DNA from: Sphingorhabdus pulchriflava
GTDB taxonomy: Bacteria > Pseudomonadota > Alphaproteobacteria > Sphingomonadales > Sphingomonadaceae
Assembly: GCF_003367235.1 (NCBI RefSeq)
Contig: NZ_QRGP01000001.1
Coordinates: 682,001 to 746,000, forward strand
DNA: 64,000 nucleotides
Direction: 5' to 3'
Shown: positions 36,421 through 46,287 of the stretch, piece after piece
How positions within the stretch are numbered: position 1 is the first letter of the stretch
Layout of the letters: every line of letters begins with the position of its first letter
Translations under genes and position numbers: made by a program
Notes under the pieces: model-generated
Database searches by the model: none
Told to the model about the DNA's origin: nothing
Seen by the model: only the letters and a program-made list of their open reading frames with translations

Positions 36421-38418
36421 ATGAATGTAATGTTGTTACGTCTTTCTATGCTGGCGACTGTTGCACTGGCAATGCCACTTGCGGCGCAGGACGCCGACGA
36501 AAGCGCACTTGAGGCGCTGGACAAGCAGCCTGCGCCAGCGTTCAAGCCACCTGAAGCGCCTGGTTCGGCCGAACTGCGCGATGCCGTGCGCCGGATGGCG
36601 CAGCGGCCGACCGATCCATTGGCGCTCACTGACGCAGGCTATGCCTCGTTAAAGCTGGGCGACGCGCAGGCGGCGCTCAATTTCTTCACGCGCGCAAACG
36701 GTATTCAGCCGGGCAATGCACGCATCATTGCAGGTCTCGGTGCGGCACATGTTCGCACAGAAAATCCGTTTGAGGCTTTGCGCTATTTCGACGATGCGCT
36801 GAAGTTGGGTGCGAACGAACGCTCAATAGCGTTGGACCGCGCGTTGGCGTTCGACCTTTTGGGTAATTTTGAACGGGCGCAGCAGGACTATAAACTCGCC
36901 CGCAGTTTTTGGGACAATGATGAAGCCGTGCGGCGGCAGGCAATGTCATTGTCAATGGCTGGAAAAGCCAACGAAGCGGATGCGATGCTTGTTCCGCTAT
37001 TACAGAAAAACGATCCCGAGGCTTGGCGGGCACGAGCGCTGATGCTGGCATCACGGGGTGAAACGCGCGAAGCAATGCAGATAACGCAAGGGTTTCTAAG
37101 TGCGGATTCGGCTCGCCGTTTCGAACCCTATCTGCGCCAAATGGTCCGGCTAACCGATGCACAGAAAGCTGCAGCGTTCCATTTTGGGCACTTTCCGGTG
37201 GGCCGTATTGGCGAAGACAGTGCCGAAATCCGCCAAATAGCGGCGAATGGTCCGGCGCCAAAACCGGCTGGCGCTGCTAGCGGACAGGATCGCTTGATCC
37301 CGTCGGGAGAACCGTTGGGAGCAAAGGGGCGAAAAACAACCGCCGTAAAGCGCGATACGGAAAAGGTAGTGAAGCCAGGCAAGAAGGGTGGGCGGGAAAC
37401 GGCTGCGCCTGGGTTCTCAACTGAAACCGCGCAAGCTAAAGTCGCGGAAGCTAGCAAATCCAAGCCTGTTGTTCTTGCGACCGGGTCATTGCCTCCCCCC
37501 GATAGTGCCCGCGCTCCGGTGAAACTGGTGTTGCCGCCGATTGAACGGCCAAAAGCGGCAGTGACAGCCTCGCCTGTTGCAACTCCGGCCGCAACTCTGC
37601 CTCCTGCGGCACCCAAGGTTGTCGCATCCTCGGCTTATGACCAGACGATAGCGCGGCAAGCACAGGCAGCATCGCCGCCCGCCATGGAATCTGCGGGTAA
37701 ACCGCCTCGAACGCCTGCTGAAGTAGCGGCTAAGGTTCAGTCGACCAAGATTGCGGTGGCTGAACCTGTGCAGGTCGCCGCACCTACGCAATCGCCGCCG
37801 AAGGCAGTAATATCGCCTGAGCCACAGGGCCCATTACCGGACGGGCGGATTGTCGGCGAACAGGTCGTTATCGTAACAACGGCGGAAAATGTCGGCACGC
37901 CGTCGCCGGTTCAAACCGCGCAGCCCGCTCCTCCTGTCGAACAACCACCGATCGCCACGGTACAAAGCCCTGCCAGATCTTTCGATCTGGCCGCAGTGGT
38001 TGAATCGATCGAAATTCCGAAAAGCGAACAGGAACGTGCAGTCGCCCCGGTTGATCTGACCAAAATCAAACCGGCCCAGCCGAAGCCGGAAAATGCGGTC
38101 GATCCGAAAACTGCCAAAGCAAAGGCAGAACCCAAAGCGCCGCCTCAGCCAGCGCGAATCTGGGTGCAGGTGGCCACTGGTGCTGAAGCAGCCTTGGGTG
38201 GAGACTATCGCCGCTTTGCCAAGAAATCGCCAGAACTGTTCAAGGGCAAGGAAGGCTGGACATCGGTCTGGGGCAAATCGAGCCGCTTGCTGGTTGGCCC
38301 CTTTGCGAACGCCCAGGCGGCGAAGAAATGGGACACCGATTATCGCAAGGCCGGGGGTAGCAGCTTCGTCTGGAACAGCGAGAATGGCACCGTCGTAAAG
38401 AAGCTCGGCGCCAAATAG
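36421..38418 (+). CDS. TPR and SPOR domain protein, probably periplasmic
   Basis: The 665-residue product starts with a signal peptide (MLLRLSMLATVALAMPLAAQ). TPR-like helical repeats span about residues 45-240 (for example ALNFFTRANGIQPGNARIIAGLGAAHV). A very long Pro/Ala/Val/Lys-rich linker follows, then a C-terminal SPOR domain from about 580 (RIWVQVATGAEAALGGDYRRFA). SPOR domains bind septal glycan. Its position just after ftsZ suggests a divisome or septal wall role, but this is inference. The start is ATG 36421, which gives the signal peptide. The linker would tolerate length variation. Confidence 0.8.
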   Translation: MNVMLLRLSMLATVALAMPLAAQDADESALEALDKQPAPAFKPPEAPGSAELRDAVRRMAQRPTDPLALTDAGYASLKLGDAQAALNFFTRANGIQPGNARIIAGLGAAHVRTENPFEALRYFDDALKLGANERSIALDRALAFDLLGNFERAQQDYKLARSFWDNDEAVRRQAMSLSMAGKANEADAMLVPLLQKNDPEAWRARALMLASRGETREAMQITQGFLSADSARRFEPYLRQMVRLTDAQKAAAFHFGHFPVGRIGEDSAEIRQIAANGPAPKPAGAASGQDRLIPSGEPLGAKGRKTTAVKRDTEKVVKPGKKGGRETAAPGFSTETAQAKVAEASKSKPVVLATGSLPPPDSARAPVKLVLPPIERPKAAVTASPVATPAATLPPAAPKVVASSAYDQTIARQAQAASPPAMESAGKPPRTPAEVAAKVQSTKIAVAEPVQVAAPTQSPPKAVISPEPQGPLPDGRIVGEQVVIVTTAENVGTPSPVQTAQPAPPVEQPPIATVQSPARSFDLAAVVESIEIPKSEQERAVAPVDLTKIKPAQPKPENAVDPKTAKAKAEPKAPPQPARIWVQVATGAEAALGGDYRRFAKKSPELFKGKEGWTSVWGKSSRLLVGPFANAQAAKKWDTDYRKAGGSSFVWNSENGTVVKKLGAK

Positions 38419-38453
38419 CGGCTGGTTTTGTTAACGCCTCTGGTGCAAAGCGC

Positions 38454-39626
38454 ATGCCCATGCTCAGCCGCGCAACTTTTGCCTGCAATCCTGAAACCAG
38501 TCGCGGAAGGCTCTATCCCGAACCGGGTGGGGAGGCGCGCGGCCCGCGCAATATTTTCCAGCGTGATCGCGACCGGATCATCCACTCGATTGCCTTTCGC
38601 CGCCTGCGTTACAAGACGCAGGTATTCATCGCGCCCGATGGCGATCACTATCGCGTCCGCCTGACCCACAGCCTGGAAGTCGCGCAGATTGGCCGCACTA
38701 TCGCTCGTGCGCTGGGTCTCGATGAAGATTTGACGGAGGCATTGTGTCTTGCGCATGATATCGGCCATCCGCCCTTCGGCCATGCAGGGGAGGATGCGCT
38801 GGAGGAAGCAATGGCGCCTTTTGGTGGCTTTGATCACAACGCGCAGACGCTGCGTACTCTGTCCAAGCTGGAATCGCCTTATCCGCTCTGGCCCGGCTTG
38901 AACCTCAGTTGGGAACTGATGGAAGGACTCGCCAAGCATAATGGGCCGGTCCGCGATCCCAATTGGGCGCTGCGCGAAATCGATGCCGAGTTTCCGCTCG
39001 GACTTACCAGCTTTGCTTCACTAGAGGCGCAGATTGCCTCGATTTCGGACGACATTGCCTATGATAATCACGACATTGACGATGGTATCCGCGCAGGCTT
39101 GTTGACGATCGACCAACTGCTCGAGCTGCCCTTTGTCGAACGACGCTGGAGGGCGATTTGCGATCGCTATCCGGGTGCTCGGCATGAAACGCTGCTGCGC
39201 GAGCTGATCCGCGAACAGATTGGCGTCATGGTCAATGATGTGATTGAAAACACCAAGCTTCGCATCACCGAAGCTGGCATACAAACGGTGGATGATGTGC
39301 GCGCCGCGGGCCACACAATTGGCGGTTTTTCCGACGAGCTGGCCGGGCGCGAACGCACGCTCAAGTCGTTCATGTACGCCAATCTCTATCACCACCCGAC
39401 CCAGATCAGCGCTGCCGAACGTGCGGCCAAGGTGATTGCAGACTTGTTCGAAGCCTATAGCGGAGATGCCGGATTGCTGCCGCAGGAATGGCACGATAGC
39501 CTGCCTGACGAACAGCCTGCACGTGCACGCCATATCGGCGATTTTCTTGCCGGAATGACCGACCGGTTCGCGGTCAATTGCCATCGTGAGATATTCGGCG
39601 GCGAGCATGAGGGGTTTGGCAAATGA
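38454..39626 (+). CDS. dgt: Deoxyguanosinetriphosphate triphosphohydrolase-like protein
   Basis: A 390-residue HD-domain dNTPase of the Dgt-like family, which hydrolyses dNTPs to nucleosides and triphosphate. The metal ligands are visible in RLTHSLEVAQIGR (histidine about 72) and AHDIGHPPFGHAGE (HD pair about 100), with a later aspartate in ISDDIAYDNHDIDDG. The N-terminal SRGRLYPEPGG and FQRDRDRIIHSIAFRRLRYKTQVF blocks are typical. Its stop overlaps the next gene by an ATGA junction. Confidence 0.93.
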   Translation: MPMLSRATFACNPETSRGRLYPEPGGEARGPRNIFQRDRDRIIHSIAFRRLRYKTQVFIAPDGDHYRVRLTHSLEVAQIGRTIARALGLDEDLTEALCLAHDIGHPPFGHAGEDALEEAMAPFGGFDHNAQTLRTLSKLESPYPLWPGLNLSWELMEGLAKHNGPVRDPNWALREIDAEFPLGLTSFASLEAQIASISDDIAYDNHDIDDGIRAGLLTIDQLLELPFVERRWRAICDRYPGARHETLLRELIREQIGVMVNDVIENTKLRITEAGIQTVDDVRAAGHTIGGFSDELAGRERTLKSFMYANLYHHPTQISAAERAAKVIADLFEAYSGDAGLLPQEWHDSLPDEQPARARHIGDFLAGMTDRFAVNCHREIFGGEHEGFGK

Positions 39627-40279
39627 AACGGATCGTCATTGCAGGCGCGACGGGACTTATCGGCAAGCAGTTGGTGGTAGCGCTAGCAGGGCAGGAGGGC
39701 GTCGAACCTCATATCCTTGTCCGCCGAAAGCCAGAGTGTGTGCCAACGGGCGTGATTGTGCACGAAGCGGCTGCCTCAGACTGGCCGATTGAGGTTGCGG
39801 CGATCAAGCCAGTTGTTGCCATCTCCTGTTTAGGCACGACCATGCGCACTGCAGGATCAAAAGCCGCTTTCCGCGCCGTCGATTTCGATCTGGTGGCTGA
39901 ATTTGCCTCGGCCGCGAAAGCCGCCGGTGCTCGGCACATGATTGCCGTGTCCTCGGTTGGTGCATCGGACAAAGCCTCCAATTTCTATCTCAAGACCAAA
40001 GGCGAAGCTGAGGCTGCGATGGCGCATATGGGTTTCGACCGGGTCGACTTCCTGCGTCCGGGTTTGCTGACGGGTGGGGAACGCTCCGAAAGCCGTCCAG
40101 GGGAGAGTGTCGCAATCATGCTGGCACCGCTCACCGACCTGCTGATGGTCGGTGGGCTCAGCCGTTACCGCTCGATTCCGGCGCTGGCCGTCGCTCAGGC
40201 TATCGCCCATCTTGCGCTCGCAGGCGGGCACGGAAAACATATCCACGAAAATGATGCGATCCGCGCGCTCGCCGGTTGA
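39623..40279 (+). CDS. NAD(P)-binding oxidoreductase, HTATIP2/TIP30-like
   Basis: The 218-residue Rossmann protein begins MKRIVIAGATGLIGKQLV, an atypical SDR nucleotide-binding motif (GxTGxxG). The SCLGTTMRTAGSKAAFRAVDFD and SSVGASDKASNFYLKTKGEAE blocks match the TIP30/CC3-like atypical SDRs; the serine and YxxxK of the latter could be catalytic. The substrate is unknown. It is coupled to the dgt-like gene and stops just before the glycine riboswitch. Confidence 0.8.
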   Translation: MKRIVIAGATGLIGKQLVVALAGQEGVEPHILVRRKPECVPTGVIVHEAAASDWPIEVAAIKPVVAISCLGTTMRTAGSKAAFRAVDFDLVAEFASAAKAAGARHMIAVSSVGASDKASNFYLKTKGEAEAAMAHMGFDRVDFLRPGLLTGGERSESRPGESVAIMLAPLTDLLMVGGLSRYRSIPALAVAQAIAHLALAGGHGKHIHENDAIRALAG

Positions 40280-40290
40280 CTCTAGGGCAG

Positions 40291-40492
40291 GCAAAAGCCA
40301 AGGCCGACTCAGTCGCTGACGAAACGGGAGAGCGCGGGGGAAGCCCCGCCGCCGAAGGAGCAACCGCCCCGGAATCTCTCAGGCAAAAGGACCGTTTTGG
40401 CTTTTGCGACACTCTGGAAAGCGTCCCGTGCAAGGCGGGGCCACCGAAGGGGTAAAGCTCTCAGGTATCCGTGACAGAGGGGGCAGGCAGCG
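40291..40492 (+). ncRNA. Tandem glycine riboswitch (gcvT motif)
   Basis: Two glycine aptamers lie in series before gcvT. The first contains GGGAGAG, GCCGAAGGAGCAA and AATCTCTCAGGCAAAAGGACC. An 11-bp helix, GCAAAAGCCAA (40291-40301) with TTGGCTTTTGC (40397-40407), encloses it. The second contains CTCTGGAAAGCG, CACCGAAGGGGTAAA and CTCTCAGGTATCCG, closed by CTCTG (40412-40416) with CAGAG (40475-40479). A hairpin CAGCGA-CGCGA-TCGCTG follows before the ribosome site. Known members turn on glycine cleavage genes when glycine is abundant. No T-run is seen, so control may be translational. Confidence 0.96.
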
Positions 40493-40528
40493 ACGCGATC
40501 GCTGGCTGAACCTTTGTGCGGAGAATTT

Positions 40529-41665
40529 ATGAGCGACGATACCGACATGCTCGAACTGCCGCTGGGCGATTGGCATCGTACCAAAGGTGCCCGCATGGTG
40601 TCGTTTGCCGGCTATGCGATGCCAATTCAATATGAAGGCATCATGGCCGAACATCTGTGGACGCGCGAAAATGCGGGTTTGTTTGATGTCAGCCATATGG
40701 GGCAGTTACTCCTGTCTGGCGAAGGTCTGGACGCTGCGGTCGAGGCGCTGTTGCCAATCGATCTTAGCACGCTCAATCTCGGTGATCAGCGTTATTCACT
40801 ATTGCTGGACGAGAAAGGGGGTGTGCTCGATGACCTCATGGTCTCGCGCTGGCCGAATAAACTTTTTTTGGTGGTTAATGGCGCGACAAAGTGGGACGAC
40901 ATCGCCCATCTGCGCAAGAACCTGACTGAAGCGGTAACGATCAATCATCTGGAGGATCGGGCGCTGCTTGCTCTTCAGGGGCCAAAAGCCTTTGCTGCGC
41001 TGGAGCGCCACGTCGTCGGTGAGTGGCCGCTATCAGCGCTGACATTCATGCATTTCGGCCATTTCGAATTGGACGGCGTTCCTGCGGCGATCAGCCGATC
41101 TGGCTATACTGGAGAGGACGGGTTCGAGATATCAATACCAGCCGACCAGGCTGAGAAGGTAGCTGAGTTGCTTTGCAATGAGTCCGAAGTGAAACCAATC
41201 GGTCTTGGCGCTCGGGATTCGCTGCGGCTAGAGGCCGGGCTGCCTTTATATGGGCACGATCTTTCGCCCGATACCTCTCCGATCGAGGCGGGGCTCATGT
41301 TCGGGATCAACAAGCGCCGCCGCAGCGAAGGTGGATTTCCGGGTGCCCAAAGGATCCTCGCAGAGATCGCCGAAGGCCCGCCCCGCAAGCTGGTTGGCCT
41401 GTCGGTCGAGGGCAAGATGCCGGTGCGCGAAGGTGCGCCGATTTTTGCGGGTGACACGCAGGTCGGGATTGTCACTTCGGGCGGATTTGCTCCCAGCGTC
41501 GGTGCGCCGATTGCCATGGGTTATGTCGACGCCAGCCATAACAGTATCGGAACGCCGCTTGAGGCCGAGGTGCGCGGAAAACGCGTGCCTCTGGAGGTTG
41601 CGGCGATGCCCTTCATTCCACACAATTATCATCGCAGAGCGATTTCAAGTCAGGCGAAAGCCTGA
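40529..41665 (+). CDS. gcvT: Glycine cleavage system T protein (aminomethyltransferase)
   Basis: GcvT transfers the methylene group from the lipoyl arm of GcvH to tetrahydrofolate, releasing ammonia. The 378-residue product shows GWHRTKGARM-like entry (LGDWHRTKGARMVSFAGYAMP), FDVSHMGQL, SGYTGEDGFEI and GLGARDSLRLEAGLPLYGHD. The start is ATG 40529 with a GCGGAGAA ribosome site after the riboswitch. It leads the gcvT-H-PA-PB operon. Confidence 0.97.
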   Translation: MSDDTDMLELPLGDWHRTKGARMVSFAGYAMPIQYEGIMAEHLWTRENAGLFDVSHMGQLLLSGEGLDAAVEALLPIDLSTLNLGDQRYSLLLDEKGGVLDDLMVSRWPNKLFLVVNGATKWDDIAHLRKNLTEAVTINHLEDRALLALQGPKAFAALERHVVGEWPLSALTFMHFGHFELDGVPAAISRSGYTGEDGFEISIPADQAEKVAELLCNESEVKPIGLGARDSLRLEAGLPLYGHDLSPDTSPIEAGLMFGINKRRRSEGGFPGAQRILAEIAEGPPRKLVGLSVEGKMPVREGAPIFAGDTQVGIVTSGGFAPSVGAPIAMGYVDASHNSIGTPLEAEVRGKRVPLEVAAMPFIPHNYHRRAISSQAKA

Positions 41666-41707
41666 CAACTCGGAAATCGCGGCAACTAAAAAACGAGGAG
41701 CGAGCAA

Positions 41708-42079
41708 ATGACCCGTTATTTCACCGACGAGCATGAATGGATCGAAGTCGAAGGCAACACCGCAACCGTGGGCATAACCGACTATGCGCAGGGCCAATTG
41801 GGCGACATCGTTTTTGCCGAAGTTCCGGCGGTTGGCACGACGCTTTCCAAGGGTGGCGATGCAGCGGTTGTTGAATCGGTGAAGGCCGCCTCAGACGTTT
41901 ACGCGCCAGTTTCGGGCACGGTGACCGAAGGCAATGATGCGCTTGCCGACGATCCAGCGCTGGTCAACAGCGATCCCGAGGGTGCCGGCTGGTTCTTCAA
42001 GCTGGAACTCAGCGATCCGTCTGAACTCGACGGGCTGATGGATGCGGCAGCTTACAAGGCATTTGTGGATTCGCTTTGA
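41708..42079 (+). CDS. gcvH: Glycine cleavage system H protein
   Basis: GcvH is the lipoylated carrier of the system. The 123-residue sequence has [20 protein letters not shown] at the start and the lipoylation site [12 protein letters not shown] with the modified lysine at K59. A good ribosome site (ACGAGGAGCG) precedes the ATG. It is separated from gcvPA by 42 bases containing a strong hairpin. Confidence 0.97.
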   Translation: MTRYFTDEHEWIEVEGNTATVGITDYAQGQLGDIVFAEVPAVGTTLSKGGDAAVVESVKAASDVYAPVSGTVTEGNDALADDPALVNSDPEGAGWFFKLELSDPSELDGLMDAAAYKAFVDSL

Positions 42080-42084
42080 TCAAT

Positions 42085-42108
42085 TTCCCTCCCGCAGGCG
42101 GGAGGGAA
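42085..42108. repeat. Palindromic hairpin between gcvH and gcvPA
   Basis: TTCCCTCCCGC and GCGGGAGGGAA are perfect 11-base arms separated by AG, so the RNA would form a very stable hairpin with a GCAGGC-like loop. It lies right after the gcvH stop and just before the ribosome site of gcvPA. Similar GC-rich palindromes are scattered between genes in many alphaproteobacteria, so it may be a repetitive element or an mRNA-stabilising hairpin within the operon. There is no T-run. Confidence 0.7.
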
Positions 42109-42121
42109 GAAGGAAGAGATT

Positions 42122-43477
42122 ATGCGCTACTTACCGCTGACTGATACCGATCGGCAGGCGATGCTTGCCACCATCGGTGCGGCGTCGATTGATGACCTGT
42201 TCGTCGACGTGCCCGAAGAGGCACGTCTGAAAGGACCGATTCCGGGCCTGCCGATGCATGCGAGCGAAATGGCTGTCGAACGGCATTTTTCGGCGATGGC
42301 GCGCAAGAATATGGCGGCGGCGCATCATCCCTTTTTCCTCGGGGCAGGGGCGTATAAGCACCATGTTCCGGCAAGCGTCGACCATCTGATCCAGCGCGGC
42401 GAATTTCTGACGGCTTACACGCCGTATCAGCCGGAAATCGCGCAGGGCACGCTACAGATGCTGTTCGAATTCCAGACACAGGTTGCGCGCCTTTTCGGCT
42501 GCGATGTTGCTAACGCCTCCATGTATGACGGCTCAACCGCCTGCTGGGAAGCGATCGGGATGGCTGGGCGCGTGACCAAGCGGAGCAAGGCGGTTATCTC
42601 CTCGGGCTTGCACCCGCATTATGTCAGCGTCGCAAAGACGATGGCACGCTTTACCGGCGATACGCTCGAACTTGCGGCGCTCGATATGGCGCAAAGCGAT
42701 ACCGGAAGGTTGCTGGCTTCGATCGATGGCGAAACCAGCTGTGTGGTGGTGCAATATCCCGATATTCTCGGCCGTATTGAAGACTTAAGCGCGATAGCTC
42801 AGAAGGCTCATGAACATGGCGCGCTGCTGATCGCGGTGGTGACAGAGCCTGTGGCGCTTGGCGCGATCAAGTCTCCCGGAGAAATGGGCGCTGATATTGT
42901 GGTTGGCGAAGGGCAGTCGCTCGGCGTCGGCCTGCAATTTGGTGGGCCCTATGTCGGCCTGTTTGCCTGCAAAGAGAAGTTCGTGCGGCAAATGCCGGGT
43001 CGACTGTGCGGTCAAACGGTCGATGCCGAGGGCAAGCGCGGCTTTGTGCTGACGCTTTCGACGCGCGAGCAGCATATTCGGCGCGAGAAAGCGACGAGTA
43101 ATATCTGTACAAATTCAGGACTTTGTGCGCTGGCTTTCAGCATTCATATGAGCTTGCTGGGTGAACGCGGTCTGCGCGAACTCGCAGCGCTGAACCATGC
43201 GCGTGCTGTGCAGGCAGCCGACCGGCTGACGCAGATCGAGGGCGTCAGCCTCGTCAATGACAGCTTCTTCAACGAATTCACTTTGAAACTTCCCGTCAAT
43301 GCCCGTGATGTGGTGCACAAGCTGGCGGCGAAGAAGGTGCTTGGCGGTGTATCGCTGGGTCGCCTCTATCCAGGCGAAACGACCCTCGAAAATGGCTTGC
43401 TCGTCGCGGTGACCGAAGTGGTTAGCGAGGAGGATGTCGAAACCTTTGCGGCGACTTTGCAGGAGGTGTTGTCATGA
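42122..43477 (+). CDS. gcvPA: Glycine dehydrogenase (decarboxylating) subunit 1
   Basis: The 451-residue protein is the N-terminal half of the two-subunit P protein. It shows [47 protein letters not shown] and [18 protein letters not shown], all standard for GcvPA. It lacks the PLP lysine, which is on GcvPB. GcvPA/GcvPB decarboxylate glycine and load the aminomethyl group onto GcvH. It overlaps gcvPB by 4 bases. Confidence 0.97.
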   Translation: MRYLPLTDTDRQAMLATIGAASIDDLFVDVPEEARLKGPIPGLPMHASEMAVERHFSAMARKNMAAAHHPFFLGAGAYKHHVPASVDHLIQRGEFLTAYTPYQPEIAQGTLQMLFEFQTQVARLFGCDVANASMYDGSTACWEAIGMAGRVTKRSKAVISSGLHPHYVSVAKTMARFTGDTLELAALDMAQSDTGRLLASIDGETSCVVVQYPDILGRIEDLSAIAQKAHEHGALLIAVVTEPVALGAIKSPGEMGADIVVGEGQSLGVGLQFGGPYVGLFACKEKFVRQMPGRLCGQTVDAEGKRGFVLTLSTREQHIRREKATSNICTNSGLCALAFSIHMSLLGERGLRELAALNHARAVQAADRLTQIEGVSLVNDSFFNEFTLKLPVNARDVVHKLAAKKVLGGVSLGRLYPGETTLENGLLVAVTEVVSEEDVETFAATLQEVLS

Positions 43478-45045
43478 GCACGGTAAACGCAAGCGGCTGG
43501 CGGCCGGAAATGGGTGAAAGTGACGTCATGGCGGCAGAAACCTTCACCGGAAATCGCGCGCTGATGCTCGAAGAAGCGCTGATTTTCGAGATTGGCGACA
43601 GTCACACCACCGGCGTCGATTTTGATCCCGCGCCCAAGGTGCAATCGCGTCTCGGCGGGCTGGAGCGTAACCGCGAGATCGGTCTGCCCGGCCTTTCGGA
43701 ACCCGAAACCGTCCGCCATTATACCCGCCTGTCGCGTCAAAATTACGCGATCGATCTCGGCCTGTTCCCGCTCGGCAGCTGCACAATGAAGCACAACCCG
43801 CGCCTCAACGAAAAGGTCGCGCGGATGAAGGGCTTTATTGACGTTCACCCGCTGCAACCGCAGGAAACGGTGCAGGGTGCGTTGCAGGTAATCAACGAAC
43901 TTGCCTTCTGGCTTGTTGACCTGACCGGAATGCACGGCGTTGCCATGTCACCCAAGGCCGGCGCGCATGGTGAATTGTGCGGTATCCTTGCAATCAAGGC
44001 CGCGCTAGATGCGCGCGGTGAAGACCGCCCGGTTATCCTCGTTCCCGAGAGCGCGCATGGAACCAACCCGGCGACGGCTGCCTTTGCAGGTTTCAGCGTG
44101 GAAAATATCCCGGCGACGCCTGAAGGCCGCGTCGATGTGGCTGCGCTCAAGGCACGCCTTGGTCCCGATGTGGCAGGTGTGATGATCACCAATCCGAACA
44201 CCTGCGGCCTGTTCGAACGCGATCTGAAGATCATTTCAGACGCGGTGCATGCAGCGGGCGGCTATGTCTATTGCGACGGTGCCAATTTCAACGCCATCGT
44301 CGGTCGTGTTCGCCCGGGCGATCTGGGCGTCGATGCGATGCATATCAACCTGCACAAGACCTTCTCCACCCCGCATGGCGGCGGTGGCCCGGGTTCTGGT
44401 CCCGTTGTGCTGTCCGAGGCACTTTCGCCTTATGGGCCGATCCCCTTTGTGGCCAAGATGCCCGATGGCAGCTTCAAGCTGGTCGAAGAGGAAGCCGCCG
44501 GGGAGATGCATCCCGAAACTTTCGGCCGCATGACTGCCTTTCACGGCCAGATGGGCATGTTCACTCGTGCGCTGGCGTACATCATGAGCCACGGCGCGGA
44601 TGGCCTGCGCCAGGTGGCCGAGGATGCGGTGCTCAACGCCAACTATGTGTTGCGCAGCCTGGAAGGTACGCTCGAAGCGCCCTTTGGCGCGTCGGGCCCG
44701 TGCATGCATGAGGCTTTGTTCACCGACAATGGCCTCGCAGAGGGCTTCTCGACGCTCGATGTCGCGAAGGGGATGATCGACGAGGGCTATCACCCGATGA
44801 CAGTCTATTTCCCGCTGGTGGTCCATGGCGCGATGCTTGTCGAGCCGACCGAGACTGAAAGCAAGGCTGCGCTCGACCAGTTCATCGGCGCGCTGCGTTC
44901 GGTTGCCAATCGGGCGAAGCAGGGCGATCCGGCGCTTAAAAGCGCCCCGCACTTTGCCCCCCGCCGTCGCCTCGACGAAACATTGGCGGCGCGCAAACCT
45001 GTGCTGGTGTGGAAGGAAGCCGAATTGCCTATCGCGGCTGAGTGA
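43474..45045 (+). CDS. gcvPB: Glycine dehydrogenase (decarboxylating) subunit 2
   Basis: The 523-residue C-terminal-type half of the P protein carries the PLP lysine K295 in [18 protein letters not shown]. Other family blocks are [22 protein letters not shown] and [24 protein letters not shown]. It is the last gene of the riboswitch-controlled operon and converges with the TonB-C-like gene, with 33 bases between them and no clear terminator. Confidence 0.97.
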   Translation: MSTVNASGWRPEMGESDVMAAETFTGNRALMLEEALIFEIGDSHTTGVDFDPAPKVQSRLGGLERNREIGLPGLSEPETVRHYTRLSRQNYAIDLGLFPLGSCTMKHNPRLNEKVARMKGFIDVHPLQPQETVQGALQVINELAFWLVDLTGMHGVAMSPKAGAHGELCGILAIKAALDARGEDRPVILVPESAHGTNPATAAFAGFSVENIPATPEGRVDVAALKARLGPDVAGVMITNPNTCGLFERDLKIISDAVHAAGGYVYCDGANFNAIVGRVRPGDLGVDAMHINLHKTFSTPHGGGGPGSGPVVLSEALSPYGPIPFVAKMPDGSFKLVEEEAAGEMHPETFGRMTAFHGQMGMFTRALAYIMSHGADGLRQVAEDAVLNANYVLRSLEGTLEAPFGASGPCMHEALFTDNGLAEGFSTLDVAKGMIDEGYHPMTVYFPLVVHGAMLVEPTETESKAALDQFIGALRSVANRAKQGDPALKSAPHFAPRRRLDETLAARKPVLVWKEAELPIAAE

Positions 45046-45078
45046 TAGGTCTATTCGGCTTCAATATTACGTTGCAGT

Positions 45079-46287
45079 TCAACCTTTCGGCTGAACGGGC
45101 TTGTCGTAATTTTCTGGTGTAATATCGATGCGTTCGATACGGGGTTGCGGGCTTCGACGCGCGATGCGCGTCCCCGTCGTTTCGTCCATATAGCGTGCGG
45201 TATATGTGTAGCGCTCCACCATATAGAAGGCAGGGCTGGCGTCTTTGTCGGTCTTTTTGAGCGGCGCGTAGATGCGGCTTCTGATAGACTCTGATACCAG
45301 CTTCGCCCAATCCAGATTGCCTTCGGAGCGCAGTATTTCGACATCGCTGACAAGGCCATTGCTGTTCACCCAGAAGCCCACGTCGAGCCAGCGATCCTCG
45401 AAATTACCAGCAGTTAGTGCCAATACATTGCCGCCGACCGATTTGTCGGCATTCATCCGCGGATTGTCAGGCAATTTGATGGGCTCAGCCGATAAGAGGA
45501 TTGGCCGGTCTGCCCCTCCACTTTCCGCAAAGCGGCGGATGATCGCTTCGGTGCTTTGGCCTTTGCCTTCCTTACGTTCGATGCGGGCAAGCGCCACTTC
45601 AGCGACCAACGCCATATCTTCGGCACCCACTATGGGTTTTTGCGCCATATCGCTCAGTCCATCGCGTGCTTTTTGCTTGATCGCGGCATATTGGCCCTCG
45701 TCACCGCGGCCATAGTTTAACAGCAGTCCGCGCAAACGGGCGAAGGCAGTCACACGGGGAAGATTCGCTTTCGCGGCTTTGACTTCGACGTCTTTGTAAA
45801 TCCGGAGCGCTTCATCGGGATAGCCGAGTTTGGCACGGCTATCGCCGACTTCAATTTGTGCGACCAGAACACGGGCATCTTCAGCGGGCAGAGCCTCTTT
45901 CAGCGTGTCCCGCATATCGAGAACCGAAAGCTGAAACTGTTTTCCTTCGCCCAGATGCTCCGCAATCCGGCTTGATGCACGAAACAGGTCCGACACCTCG
46001 ATAGGATATTGTCCGCCATGTTTGCGGTTGCGCGCCGCCGTCTTGTTCAACGTCGTCTTGGCGTCACGATAGTCGCCGGTGATAAACTGGTTCTCAGCAT
46101 GGGCGAGGGCGGCTCGAATTTCCTCATCGGGCGGGCATCCTCGCGCGATGCAATCGGCGAGCGCCTTTTGAGTATCTTTGAGCGACTGGCCAATGACCAC
46201 GATTTCGCGATTTGCCGGCTCCGTCGCCGCAATTGCTGAACCGGCGAGCATTATTGAACAAAAAGCAGCTAAAGTACGGGAGAGCAT
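45079..46287 (-). CDS. Secreted protein with helical repeats and a TonB-C-like domain
   Basis: The 402-residue product has a signal peptide (cleavage likely after AIA, residue 20). A helical, TPR-like middle follows (AHAENQFITGDYRDAKTTL, YPDEALRIYKDVEVKAAKA). The C-terminal segment has the fold pattern of TonB/energy transducer C-terminal domains (WLDVGFWVNSNGLVSDVEILRSEGN, then LVSESIRSRIYAPLK). It has no membrane anchor, so it is not a standard TonB. I do not know its function. It appears to be a single-gene unit. The start is set at ATG 46287, because upstream codons would precede the signal peptide. Confidence 0.7.
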   Translation of the reverse strand: MLSRTLAAFCSIMLAGSAIAATEPANREIVVIGQSLKDTQKALADCIARGCPPDEEIRAALAHAENQFITGDYRDAKTTLNKTAARNRKHGGQYPIEVSDLFRASSRIAEHLGEGKQFQLSVLDMRDTLKEALPAEDARVLVAQIEVGDSRAKLGYPDEALRIYKDVEVKAAKANLPRVTAFARLRGLLLNYGRGDEGQYAAIKQKARDGLSDMAQKPIVGAEDMALVAEVALARIERKEGKGQSTEAIIRRFAESGGADRPILLSAEPIKLPDNPRMNADKSVGGNVLALTAGNFEDRWLDVGFWVNSNGLVSDVEILRSEGNLDWAKLVSESIRSRIYAPLKKTDKDASPAFYMVERYTYTARYMDETTGTRIARRSPQPRIERIDITPENYDKPVQPKG

